NCBI GenBank assembly: GCA_949130495.1
Contig: OX422222.1
Span: 271,426,109 to 271,490,108, forward strand
Direction of reading: 5' to 3'
Length of the DNA stretch: 64,000 nucleotides
Source: Sambucus nigra
Lineage: Eukaryota; Streptophyta; Magnoliopsida; Dipsacales; Adoxaceae
Shown one piece after another: positions 46,499 to 56,589 of the stretch (position 1 is the stretch's first letter; every line of letters begins with the position of its first letter). The notes below the pieces were generated by a model. It was not told the DNA's origin and ran no database searches. It saw nothing but the letters and a program-made list of their open reading frames with translations. The position numbers and the translations under genes are program-made.

Positions 46499-47719
46499 TT
46501 AAGCAATACAAAAAATATTGTAAGCGCAATTAATGGTTAGTTTAGTGTACGAGTTGAAATGGGGTGCGAGTGCCCAAAACCGAGGTAACAAAGTGCAACA
46601 TTGCGCTAAAATATGTCGGAATACGACAACGAGTAAAAATCAACCAAGTGTGCGCCAAAAAATGCATTGAAAACTATTTTGGGCATTTTGGCGAACACTT
46701 GGCGTGCGCAATGTGCACTAAGGATGAGAAATGCCAAGTTTGAACCAACAAAACAACCCCACTCATGAACAACCAACAATGCAGCAATCAAAACATGTTC
46801 ATGAGTGGATTAATAACAAGAATAATGCATAAATTCAGTTGGAACAAATCGAAAATAGGGGAAACACCAACTTTCCCAACAATATGTCAAACTAGGGTTT
46901 AAACAGTATAATTTGTGACACATTTCTACCAAAAACTACAAAATCATGAAAAACAAGTAGAAATATACCTTGGATATGCAGTGATTGGAAGAAAAATGAA
47001 GGAATTTGGTGAGGGGAAAAATTAGGGCACAAAATCGTATTGAGAGGAGAGGAGAGAAATAAGAAGAAAGGGGAGAAATGAAGGAGCAGTTTCGGTTTAA
47101 CTGGTCGATCGATCGATCGACTCCCAAGGGTCGATCGATCGACCAAGCAGGAAAAACTCACTGCATTGGAAATTTAAAGTGGGGGGGAAAAATGCAATTT
47201 GGGGACAAATATGGGGTATAAAAAGAAAATAAATATAAATATAGTATATATATATATACACATAAGAATATGAAACAAAAATAGAAAAATAAAAATAAAA
47301 ATAAAATAAAAATAAAATACACATAGGCCTAGATATACACACCTAAAAGGCCTAGGCTATAGAAAATAAAAAATAAAATTGAAAGAAAATAAAAATATGT
47401 ACACGAGCAACGCACACGCATAATCACGACAACAAATGAAAAATAAAATAAAAGAAAAATAAAAACAAATGAAATTGCATGAGGATGCGTGTGTGAATAT
47501 CAAAGGGAAAAAAATGTTTTTGTGATTTTTGATTGTTTTCTTAACAAATGTGTGCCGGGGCGCCTATCTCCGTAAATTCAAGTCCGTTGAACCTACAAAA
47601 GAGTTAGAACCAAGCATACGAAAGGAAATAAAAAGAGTTTAGCTAATTACACTAGGCTAAAATCAAGAAAAACAAAAATAAAGAAGTTAGTATATACAAC
47701 CTACACTCGGAATGCGCAA
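46499..47719. other. Element D spacer between its two ORFs
   Basis: A non-coding stretch holding the interior copy of the TCGATCGATCGA palindrome pair (47103-47144), a (TA)n tract near 47243-47260 and A-rich (AAAATA)n DNA (47280-47330). Confidence 0.6.
47103..47144. repeat. Interior GATC-rich palindrome pair of element D
   Basis: GGTCGATCGATCGATCGACTCCC followed by AAGGGTCGATCGATCGACC, then AAGCAGG. The same AAGCAGG follows the LTR copy at 42517, which suggests that a segment was copied between the LTR and the interior. Confidence 0.8.
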
Positions 47720-48646
47720 TTAACTATATACCAAAAGTCGAAATTTTTGAGGGTCCATCCAAAACACGATTTGACTTTGGAGGATCAACGGTGGACCCTC
47801 CCGAGCATGCATGCCTCCCGGAAAATAGGAATTCCGTTTGAACAACGGAAGGCATGTGGGCGGTGAAAGAAATGAACCATCGCCAATTTGAAATTCTAGG
47901 CGGACGATGGGGGATTTGGATAAAAAGGGGGAAAAGTACACTTGAGGTCCAAGAAAAATCAATTCATCTCCCAAGGGTTTTTCAATTGGAATGGGAGATG
48001 GTGCACACATCGGGATAACATCCATCGAAAACAAGTCCGGTAAAGAGTCCTCGTCGGCAAAAAGTGTAGAAGTTTTAAAAGTTTCTACCGACTCATAGGA
48101 ATCAACCGGTAATTCTAATGGTCCGATGACGGAAAACGTATATGGTGATGAAACAAATTCAATCTCAATCGACTCATCGTCGGAAGGAGATTGAATTTCG
48201 GAGGAGAAAGATTCACATTCGATGAGAAATTCTCTGAAGAATTGAGGTGAAACACAAGTTTCCACCTCGACGTTGTTTTGTGCCAAAGAATTAATCTCAT
48301 CGCAAAGTTCACCAAGTCTCATTCCAGCATCATTTAAGCTTTCCAAACCTTGGGAGTAAAGAAGAAAAGTCTCTTCCAAAGTAGGCTTCCTCGGCTCAAG
48401 AGCTTTGGACTCCTCATTTGGTTGAAATTCGTCTTCGAAAGTAATGAGATGAAGATCGTCATTGGATTCGAATAATGAATCCAACTCAAGCTCCCAATGA
48501 CGATTTTCATTTCGATAAATGGTTTCAAGTCTTTCACTTTCAAGAAAATCTTGAAAACTATCCCCAAAGTATGAATCATTAGAATAACCGTAATTACTAT
48601 AAAAGAAAGACATGGTTACCTTGGTGTTGGAAGATGGAGAATCCAA
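47720..48646 (-). CDS. ORF1 of element D, unknown acidic protein
   Basis: An intact 308-codon reading frame on the minus strand, about 145 bp inside the primer site, where gag would lie. The product is acidic (many Asp/Glu, Ser clusters such as SPSDDESIEIEF), opens with SNTKVTMSFFYSNYGYSNDSYFG and ends with a basic/hydrophobic tail LQSQIVFWMDPQKFRLLVYS. Start: ATG 48646 (MDSPSSNTK); a second ATG follows ten codons later. I see no gag, zinc-knuckle or enzyme motif and no signal peptide. An uninterrupted frame in a young element suggests recent use. The product's function is unknown to me. Confidence 0.55.
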   Translation of the reverse strand: MDSPSSNTKVTMSFFYSNYGYSNDSYFGDSFQDFLESERLETIYRNENRHWELELDSLFESNDDLHLITFEDEFQPNEESKALEPRKPTLEETFLLYSQGLESLNDAGMRLGELCDEINSLAQNNVEVETCVSPQFFREFLIECESFSSEIQSPSDDESIEIEFVSSPYTFSVIGPLELPVDSYESVETFKTSTLFADEDSLPDLFSMDVIPMCAPSPIPIEKPLGDELIFLGPQVYFSPFLSKSPIVRLEFQIGDGSFLSPPTCLPLFKRNSYFPGGMHAREGPPLILQSQIVFWMDPQKFRLLVYS

Positions 48647-48788
48647 GAAAGAAAGTGAGCAACCTCGAATAGAAGCTTCTTAGCGCTCAGAGTATGCAAA
48701 TCCTGCAAGAAAGGTTAAGAGAAAGAATACAAATAGAAAAGGAAAAGTACTACGAAATCAGAAAACAATTACTATCTAAAACAATAAT

Positions 48789-48806
48789 TCCCCGGCAACG
48801 GCGCCA
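48789..48806 (-). other. Primer binding site of element D
   Basis: On the minus strand TGGCGCCGTTGCCGGGGA, six bases after the 5' LTR. This is the primer-site type shared by Athila and many Tat elements. It fixes the element's orientation. Confidence 0.8.
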
Positions 48807-48812
48807 TTTTGG

Positions 48813-50269
48813 TGCGAGGGGAACCGAGTGTTCGTGTAGGGACACTATCGTTGATTTCGGCTCCCGCTCGACATACAAAAGAACCTAAGCTACAGCTACA
48901 CTTGACAAGCAAGTAGAGCGGTAAGTCGGGTATCGAGAATCCACAGGGAGTTATTAAATTTCAGATGTTAATTGTTTAATTACTTCAGGAATAAAAGTGT
49001 AAAAGGTGATAGGTGGTTATGGTGACTAAAGAAAATGAGAAGTTACGCTAAATTAAAGTAAGGCGAGGATCGGGATCGCATTCTACCAATCGGATCGAAA
49101 CAACTACTAACTAGAGTTAAGGATCGAAAGCAATCTAATCGAGCATTTACAATTAAGCGTAAACATCACACAATAAGGAATTTAAGCCAAAGTTGCGAGA
49201 TTAAACATTTAACTGAAAAATGGTCGCACGCGGATTAAACTCGGATTGTCGCTATAAACTCTAACGTTGCATGACAAAGAAAGATAAACGCTTAGCAATC
49301 CAACTTTGATACGCGCGGTTTCAATTAAACGCGATTTTGCACTAAACCTAGTTTTCGGAGCTTGAGGCCCGAAAATGGCGGAAATGAAATCCCGACCCTA
49401 TTTATCTAAGGGTGCATGGTGAGTTAAACTAAATTATGCTAATTAGACTAAGAAAGCAAGAATTAAAGCAATAAAACTATCTAGGAAAGCATGGAAACTA
49501 TCTAGAAAGCAAGGGAAGAATGAAATACAACTAGATTAATGGTGAGGGTAATGAATAATACAACTTACAATCCAAATGGGGTGTCAAACCAAAGAGAATT
49601 GAAGCCAAACCAAGAAAAAACCCCAAACCCTAGCTAAGAACTAACCTAAAAACGTATGAAACTAATTATCTCTGAATATTACAACAAAATTAGCTTATAT
49701 AGTAAGTTAGAATAAAAGAAAAGAAGAAAGAAAAGAAAAGAAAATATCTGCAGAAAAACAGGGGATCGATCGATCGACCCCTTTGGTCGATCGATCGACA
49801 GTGTAATTCGTGGCAAAAATAAGAATGGTCGATCGATCGACCCTTATGGTCGATAGATCGACCAAGCAGGGCAGCCTGCAATCCTCCCTGTTTTGGCATA
49901 CAATCCAACGTCGATCCAATCGCCGTAACTTTGTCGTTATGCATCGGAATCGCGCACCGTTCACGGCCATGCGAAGCTAGCGAGGAGGGCTACAACTTCC
50001 GTGTAGATGTCGGGCCAGGTGCCCAAACTGTCAAAAGACTAAAATGCCCTTGCGCGTGCGGTTGTGTACGGAAATCGAGCGAAACGCATCCGGACTTCAC
50101 ACTTAGCATCCAAATACCTACAAAAGCTCAATTAACACCTGCGAAACATCTTATCATAGAAATCCGAGGGTTGTCCGATTAACGAGCATAAATATAGGGA
50201 ATAAGATACTCGAGGGGGCTAATAACGCGTATGTTAACGGGTGAAATACGCAATATTTCCGCCGTATCA
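48813..50269 (-). mobile_element. 5' LTR of element D
   Basis: Same length as, and nearly identical to, 41466-42922. Sample differences are ACAGCTACA for ACAGCTATA near the left end and GTCCGATTA for GTCCGGTTA near the right end. Confidence 0.9.
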
Positions 50270-50900
50270 TACGCATCTCTGCAAACCCACCATAATTCCT
50301 CGTCTATACAAAACACCATTAGTTAGTACATACCGAGCAGCTTTAAACTTCAATTTCTTTGCAGTGAGCTTATCCTCTGGTAATTCTCCCTCCTCAATAT
50401 ATGCCTTGATGGGATCCATCCAAGATGGTCCTAAATCAAGGGTAATAACATTCATCATCAAGTCTTCATCTATGCTCTAACTTTCTAATACTTTAATTGG
50501 TATCGTTCTTCGCAGCTCGGTACGAGTAGCTGATGCTAGTCGGGCCAGTTTGTCTACTCGTGCATTCTCCATTCTTGGTATTCTGATCAACTGAATGGCA
50601 TCAAATTCTGCCAATAACTCTATCGCCTTTGCATGATACTTGACCATTAAGTCTCCTTTAACTGCATATGTTCCCATCATTTGATTCACAATTAATTGAG
50701 AATCACTGGATACCATTACTTGTTGCGCTTCCATGTTCTTTGCTAATTTAAGACCTGCTATCATGGCCTTATACTCCGCCTCATTATTGGAAGTTTTGAA
50801 TTGGAATAGCAGGGCGTATTCCAAGTCAATCTCGTCTGGGGTATTTAAAACAATCCCTGCTCCACAACCTGTTTAAAACAATTGCAAGATGACCCATCTA
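50270..50900 (-). pseudogene. Additional RNase H of element T and lead-in to integrase
   Basis: Minus strand. WRLYVDGSSC (about 50905-50880) carries the first Asp, NNEAEYKAMIAGLKLAK the Glu, VSSDSQLIVNQ the second Asp and ENARVDKLARLAS the last. All four catalytic positions are present. It is followed by a stretch to GVLYRRGI and GLQRC that leads into integrase, where element D is inserted at 50269. Frame breaks occur near 50845 and 50477 (TAG). It is the second RNase H of a dual-RH Tat element. Confidence 0.75.
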
Positions 50901-51162
50901 CATACAATCTCCATGTAGGTAACTCGTCTTCAAATTTCTTATCTGACAGAGTTCCTCGGTGAAATATTTGTTGTTTGCTTTCATCCTCCCCTAATATTTT
51001 TCGCTCCTCGTCGATCATCTCTTCTCGCCCTTTTACCAACCGTAGTTGGTCTGAGCTCGAATTTGATGATCCTTCAGTATCCACAAGACCTTTTACCAAC
51101 CGGAGTTGATCTGGGCTTGTGTCGAATGATCCTGTAACATCCACAGGTTGATCAACGAGCAA
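50901..51162 (-). pseudogene. Linker between the two RNase H domains of T, with repeat-derived motifs
   Basis: Encodes LLVDQPVDVTG followed by two copies of DQLRLVKG about 24 residues apart (DNA 51025-51055 and 51085-51110) and an acidic tail. On DNA these copies are the CTTTTACCAACCGGAGTTGGTC motif of the non-coding tandem repeats at 39960-40260. No enzymatic motif. One stop (TAA) lies before it at about 51166. Confidence 0.65.
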
Positions 51163-51560
51163 CTTTTATTCATCAGGGGTATCAGGATATGTAAACTCTG
51201 CTATAAAATCTGCTACAGCTTGCCCTTTTAGTGATGATCTGGGTTCATACACAATATCATATTCACCGAGCTCTATTGCCCAGTACATCAGTCTCCTTGA
51301 TTTTTCTGGCTTATGAAGGGCTTGTCTCAATGGCATGTCGGTATACACGACGACGGTATGGGCCTAAAAATATGGCATCATTCTTCTACTTGCCTCAATT
51401 AATGGCAATGAAAATTTTTCCAGCTTTGGGTACCTGATCTCTGCACCTCGGAAAGCCTTACTTGTGTAATAAATTGGCTTCTGGACTCCATTCTCCATTC
51501 TGATCAATGCCGAGTTGACTGCATTCTCTGATACTGCCAGGTACAAGTACAACTTTCTCC
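51163..51560 (-). pseudogene. Classical RNase H of element T
   Basis: Minus strand: LYLAVSENAVNSALIR, VQKPIYYTSKAFRGAEIRYPK, VVVYTDMPLRQAL, then MYWAIELGEYDIVYEPRSSLKGQAVADFIAEF. This is the standard RT-linked RNase H of gypsy elements. It is split by a stop at about 51364 and overlaps the RT frame by a shift at about 51550. Confidence 0.75.
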
Positions 51561-52646
51561 CGTTACTGGCCTGGACAACAGTGGAGGTGCTCCCAAATAT
51601 TTCTTCAAGTCTTGAAAGGCTTTTTCACATTCATCCTTCCATTCGAAAGTTTTTCGAAGTGTTTTGAAGAATGGAAGGCATCGATCAGTTGCTCGGGATA
51701 CAAATCTGTTGAGCGCTGCAACTCGTCCTGTAAGACTCTGCATCTCTTTCTTCGTCGTTGGAGATCGCAGCCCTAAAAGATCTTTGATCTTTTCTGGATT
51801 TGCTTCAATGCCTCTCTGGTTGACAATGTACCCGAGGAACTTTCCTTCTCGTACTCCAAATGTGCACTTCGTCGGGTTGAGTTTCATTTGGTATTTATCC
51901 AGTTGATCAAAGGTCTGATTTAAGTCAACTAGACGATCAGCAACTTTCCTGCTCTTTGTCAGCATATCATCGACATATACTTCCATGTTGCAACTGATTT
52001 GTTCGGCAAAAACCTTGTTCATCAGCCGCTGATATGTTGCTCCTGCATTTTTCAAACCAAAAGGCATAACATTATAACAATAAGTTCCCCTAGGGGTAAT
52101 GAATGAAGTACTTTGCCTGTTTTCAGGTTTCATTTTGATCTGGTTGTAACCAGAGTAAGCATCCATGAAGCTGAGCAGCTCGTGTCCCGAGGTGGCGTCC
52201 ACTAGTTGATCAATTCTGGGCAATGGAAAGTGATCCTTTGGGCATGCCTTGTTGAGATCGATGAAATCAACACACATTCTCCATTTATTGTTCTTCTTCT
52301 TTACCATCACCACGTTGGCTAGCCAGTCTGGATATTTCACATCTTCAATGAATTGAGCTTTCTGGAGCTTCTCGACCTCCTCTTGTATAGCTTGATTCTT
52401 CTCGGGACTAAATACTCTTCCTCTCTGCTTTACAGGCTTGATCTCCTTATTCACATTGATCTCATGACATAAGATGTTTGGATCTATTCCTGGCATGTCT
52501 TCATGACTCAATGCAAAAGTTTTCTTCCTGCTTCTCAAGAAAGTTACCAACTCATGTTTTATTGAAGCATCCAACGACGAACCTATCTGGGTTACTCGTT
52601 CAGGGTGCTCGTCGTCTAGAATAATATTTTCTGTAGATTCTACCAC
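51504..52646 (-). pseudogene. Reverse transcriptase of element T
   Basis: A 380-codon open frame on the minus strand. MCVDFIDLNKACPKDHFPLP, LLSFMDAYSGYNQIKM, PFGLKNAGATYQRLMN, then the YVDD catalytic box (MEVYVDDML, about 51980-51955) and GKFLGYIVNQRGIEANPEKI. The core is uninterrupted with all key residues. The frame overlaps the end of gag-PR by 7 bp in another frame. Relatives have one continuous gag-pol, so I read this as a one-base frameshift near 52645, not a programmed shift. It has no ATG at the start (GTG). Confidence 0.8.
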
Positions 52647-55117
52647 CTGCCTTTTACAAGTTGGGATTCATCTCTAGGATCCAGTGTTTCAATTTCTGTT
52701 CCTTCCTCCACCTGGTAGGTAGTAGTCTTTTTCCTTGACTCTTCAAGCTCCTCTTGCTCGGCAGATGAATAATAGCATTCCCGAGCTAATTTTTGATCAC
52801 CTTTCACAACTCCTACTCCGAAATTTGTTGGGAATTTTAAGCACTGATGTACTGTAGATGGGACTGCTTCGAACTTCTTCAAACCAACTCTTCCCATGAT
52901 GATGTTGTAAGCCGACTGCACATTCTTATCCATCACAAAGAAGCGTATTCTCTCTATTCGACAAGCAGGCCAAGTTCCAATGAATATATCCAACTTGATC
53001 GTCCTAAGTGGAAAAACTTTCCTGCCAGCAAAACCCAGGAGGGGTCTGTGATAAGGTTCCAGTTGAGATAATTTCAAATTTAAACTGTCAAAGCATGAGT
53101 AGTACATGATGTCCACCGAACTACCATTATCTACCAAAACCCTTGAAATCACTACTTCTTTCATCCTCATTTTGATCACCAAAGGGTCGTCGTGAGGGTA
53201 AAGAACACCTGCCAGGTCGTTTTTTGAAAATCCAATGACTAGCTTCTCTTTGTTTATCTTCCTCGGGCGATCCTCTTCAGCCAAATTTATTCGCTGAATG
53301 TATGAACAAGCTTGAGCCTCTCCGAGGTAAGCCTTTCTTTCTGCAGTAAGGTCTCCTCCTCTTGCATCTCCACCTGTAATGACATTACAATCAAATGACC
53401 CAAAGCATATCGAAAATATCTCTCGTTCTGGCTGCCTTGGTTTCTTGGGAAGATCGGGGTCATCATCTGGATCATCTTCATGGTCTCTCTTATTTTTCTC
53501 CTCTACTCGACGAGGAGATCTGGACCTCTCTCTAGTTTGGTCATTATTTCTTCTTTCACCTCCCCGATCAACATACTTTGTTAGCTTTCCTCTTCGGATG
53601 AGTGTTTCAATCTCGTTCTGAAGAGCTATGCAATTTTTGGTCATATGACCATGATCCTTATGGAACTCACAATATTTTTCCCTCTTCCTCGTATCAGGAT
53701 CTGACCTCAGTTTCTTTGGCCACTTTACTTCCTCGTTATTCTTGATTTCTTCCAAGACGTGATTAATACCCATTTTCAAAGGAGTATAATTATCGAATTT
53801 CTTCAGGACTTCCCATGATGACCTATTATTCTTGGAATGCTTGTCACCGCCATTGCCTTTATGCTCTTGCTTCTTAGATTTGTCTCCTTCCTCCTTGGTT
53901 TCTTTATCCATATTCTTCTTCGCAGACATAGCCTCCTCGGCATTCATGATTTTGGCCACTTTTGCCATCAACTCTGACATAGTTGTTGGTGGATCTTTGG
54001 CCAAGGTGTAATACAACTTGTTAGGCAACAACCCACTCATCAAGGCGGTGATTGCTGTCTTCTCTTCATAATCTATGACTTCCAGCTTCTTGTTATTGAA
54101 ATGAGTTATGTAGTCTCTAGTACTCTCACCATATTTTTGTCTAACACTTAACAAGTGTGCTACTCGTTTTACTGGCTTTGCTCCAAAACAGAAATTATCG
54201 ATGAACAACTCGGCTAATTGAAATAAAGTTGACATCTTACCCCGAGGAAGATTGTTGTACCATATCTGGGCAGATCCAGTAAGAGTTCCTGAGAATGCTC
54301 TGCATCTCATCTCGTCGGGGACAGCATAGATGTCGGCAGCAGCTTGATACTGCTCTATGTGAAGAACAAGATCTGTCTTTCCATCATATTTGGGGGTCAC
54401 TACGAGTGCTTTAAACTTTGACGGTGTAGGAAAATCCACAATAGCCTTGACAAAAGGTGTCCCTTGAACAAAAGTTTGTTGTAGGGGATTCTTCGCCTTA
54501 GCCATTTCTCCCAATCTATCCTCCAACCGCTGAATTGATCCTTTCCAAGCGTCATTTCCTTCCTTGGGCCTATTAATTCGAGCAATTGATTGTTCTTACG
54601 TGGCCTCCTGAGATCTTTCTTGACAAGCAACTGGTCGTGATTGTGCTGATCCCTCTCTTAAACCTGATGATTGTCAAAAACTCCTCGACATGGCCTTAGG
54701 TGGACTCCTATTCCTCCTAGGGCCTAATCGGCTGAAAGGAGATACCCTGCTCAATCTTTCAAAGGCACTGGGTCTCTCTGGAGAGAGAGTGATACGTTGA
54801 TCAGTATCTGTAGCCCATATTGATGAAGTTCGCCCAGGTTGATAAGAGGAATCATCAGATTCTTCATTACGATACGCATCTGTACGCCTGGATCGTGAAG
54901 AAAGTAAATAGGTTTGACTCTGACCACTTCGCTGTCCCGAATGTGCAGGTGCACCGCCATGAAGGGTTTGTATGAGTTGATGCATTATTTCTTGCATGGA
55001 GGTTTGTCCTTGAGCTAGATTCGTCATAATTCCAGTCAGATCTGGAGGTGCAGAGGGATTTGGAGGATTTCTAGCATTTCCAGCGTTTCGATTGCTAGAT
55101 TCCGGATTGTCTGCCAT
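52640..55117 (-). pseudogene. Gag and protease of element T
   Basis: Start ATG 55117 (MADNPESSNRN), about 45 bp inside the primer site. A Ser/Arg-rich N-terminus is followed, in the same frame, by two nonsense codons (TGA at 54674-54676 and TAA near 54599), then a 628-codon frame: gag domain (PSKFKALVVTPKYDGKTD; LPRGKMSTLFQLAELFIDNF; YGESTRDYITHFNN), Lys-rich linker, zinc-knuckle-like KYCEFHKDHGHMTKNC (about 53680-53635), then protease VDNGSSVDIMY (about 53125-53090) and YNIIMGRVGL. Gag assembles the particle and protease matures it. Two stops make it a recent pseudogene. Confidence 0.8.
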
Positions 55118-55160
55118 TGATGATGAATAATTCTTGGTGAAAAACGATAACAACAGTCGT

Positions 55161-55178
55161 TTCCCACAGACGGCGCCA
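55161..55178 (-). other. Primer binding site of element T
   Basis: On the minus strand TGGCGCCGTCTGTGGGAA, a few bases after the LTR end. Common in Tat-type plant gypsy elements. Confidence 0.8.
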
Positions 55179-55181
55179 ATC

Positions 55182-55770
55182 TATTGATGTAAAAAATTAG
55201 ATTACTCTAATTATTCAATCATAGATAAATAAATGAGACAAAAGATTTTAAAGTGGTTCAGCCTTATATGAATGGACTACGTCCACTGTTATGTTATTAC
55301 TGAGTGTTTAGGAATTCTCGATTACAAGTGCTATCCAGAAATTTCGGTCCCCCTGAATGAGGGTAATACAATGTATTTATAGCCTTGAGGCTATAATCTG
55401 AAAGGGTGATACATTAAATGATATACATATGAAAGGGTAATTAATTTAATGTTCTTCAAGCGTGTGCGTCCAGATGATAAGTATTTAATGAATAGTTAAA
55501 CTCTTGATTATCTGGCAATTAATGTTGTGGCCGAGGTGCAGCTGCTGTGGTCGAGATGCATCTCGAACCGCCTTAGTTGTTCGTCGTTCAAGAGTTCCTC
55601 GGAGCGTTGGTGTTCCTCGGGGAGCTGGAGTTCCTCGGAGTATACTTGTTTCTCGGAGTGAGTCTGACTTGGTCGGGGAAATAGACTTCCTCGTTTCTAT
55701 TGTGCCATATAGATTGACACGTGTCTTCTTATTATTCGTCCATATCAGCATACTAATTTTGGTATCAACA
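55182..55770 (-). mobile_element. 5' LTR of element T (shared with a truncated copy)
   Basis: 589 bp, matching 34691-35279, from TATTGATGTAA to GGTATCAACA on the plus strand. The first bases have changed from TGTTG to TATTG. On its right it adjoins a polypurine tract, which a stand-alone 5' LTR would not have. Confidence 0.85.
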
Positions 55771-56589
55771 GAAGCCCCCAATGTTTCATATTTCGAACTT
55801 TGAAGAGTATGGAACATTCTTTCTCGGTATATGGAAATATTAAATGACCTTCCTGGGTTTTAGGAGCCTTTTCTTCGTATTTGAATTTCCTTCCAAATTC
55901 ACAGAATCCGCCTTTTTGCATTTTTATAAGCGCTTCGATCTTCGTGCGCTTTTTGTCCTTTTAGCCGCCGGTAGCGTAATAGTTTCCTTTTCGCAATCAT
56001 TTCTTTCGCCGTTTCCCAAGGCAAAGTATTTAAACTTCATAGACAATATCACCGTCTTCTACCTTTTCCAGTTTCTGGTTTCGAGTTTTCCATAGTCTTT
56101 TTTTCTGTTGTGCGTTCATTCTTGTTTTCATTCGTAATCAACAGATCTCCCTTTTTCCTGTAAGATCTTCTTCCTTCTTCTTCATTTCTTTTATTCACCA
56201 TGGTTTATATTATTGAATCTCTTGAGAAATTTCGTTCTGATTTCTCTATTCCATCTTGAGTAACTGTTGAGAATCTTCCTGAGCCTTTAGATTATTTTCG
56301 TTTGGCTGAGGGACACTAGTTCCCTAGCCTCTTTATTGCTGAATGTGGATTTTCCTTTCCACCAAACCCTTTGTGTTTAGAGTTCTGTCAATATTTCGAT
56401 GTCGTCCCTGCAAAAATAGCCCACAACACATGGAGAATAGTTAATGGGGTGCATAGGTTAAATAAAACTCATGGAACTCGTATAGGAATTCCTGAGATTA
56501 TGTACTGTTATAGATGGGCTGTTCTAGATAATGTTTATTATCTAAAAACTAGATTTTTGAATAGGGCTTTAGTAGTCAATCTCCCTGAT
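55771..56589 (+). pseudogene. Truncated second copy of T antisense gene start
   Basis: Nearly identical to 35280-36098: the polypurine tract, promoter region of the antisense gene, and its first exon from ATG 56201 (MVYIIESLEKFRSDF) to VVNLPD. It has its own stops (TGA at about 56259, TAG at about 56319) but keeps TGG where the other copy has TAG. It breaks off at 56589 at a short repeat (TTTTT(G/T)AATAGGGCTTT occurs at about 56551 and again at 56590). Confidence 0.75.

Larger units (their letters stand above)
41466..50269 (-). mobile_element. Element D: young Athila-like non-autonomous LTR element
   Basis: Two LTRs of exactly 1457 bp (41466-42922, 48813-50269) differ at only about ten positions by eye. 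Minus orientation is fixed by the primer site next to the right LTR. The 5.9 kb interior carries two minus-strand ORFs (47720-48646; 46478-45241) and no PR, RT, RNase H or integrase motif. The second ORF resembles the plant transposon domain found in Athila elements. It splits T's pol between aRNase H and integrase. Host flanks TACGC (50270-50274) and TACAC (41458-41462) look like a 5-bp target duplication with one change, with three extra bases (TAG) on the left. Confidence 0.8.
34691..56589 (-). mobile_element. Element T: Tat-like gypsy retrotransposon with a truncated second copy
   Basis: Reading on the minus strand: LTR (55770-55182), primer site, gag-PR, RT, RNase H, second RNase H, [insertion D], integrase, tandem repeats, antisense gene (plus strand), polypurine tract, LTR (35279-34691). 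Both LTRs are 589 bp and differ at roughly 18 positions by eye. The sequence beyond the upstream LTR, 55771-56589, is the same polypurine tract and start of the antisense gene as at 35280-36098, so part of another copy is joined through the shared LTR. It inserted in a Tat gag at 34690. The right target site is lost. Confidence 0.8.

Noticed and set aside
52640..52646. Programmed frameshift between T's protease and RT
   Set aside because: No slippery heptamer or downstream structure is evident, there is no ATG, and the element has other inactivating mutations; relatives use one continuous frame.
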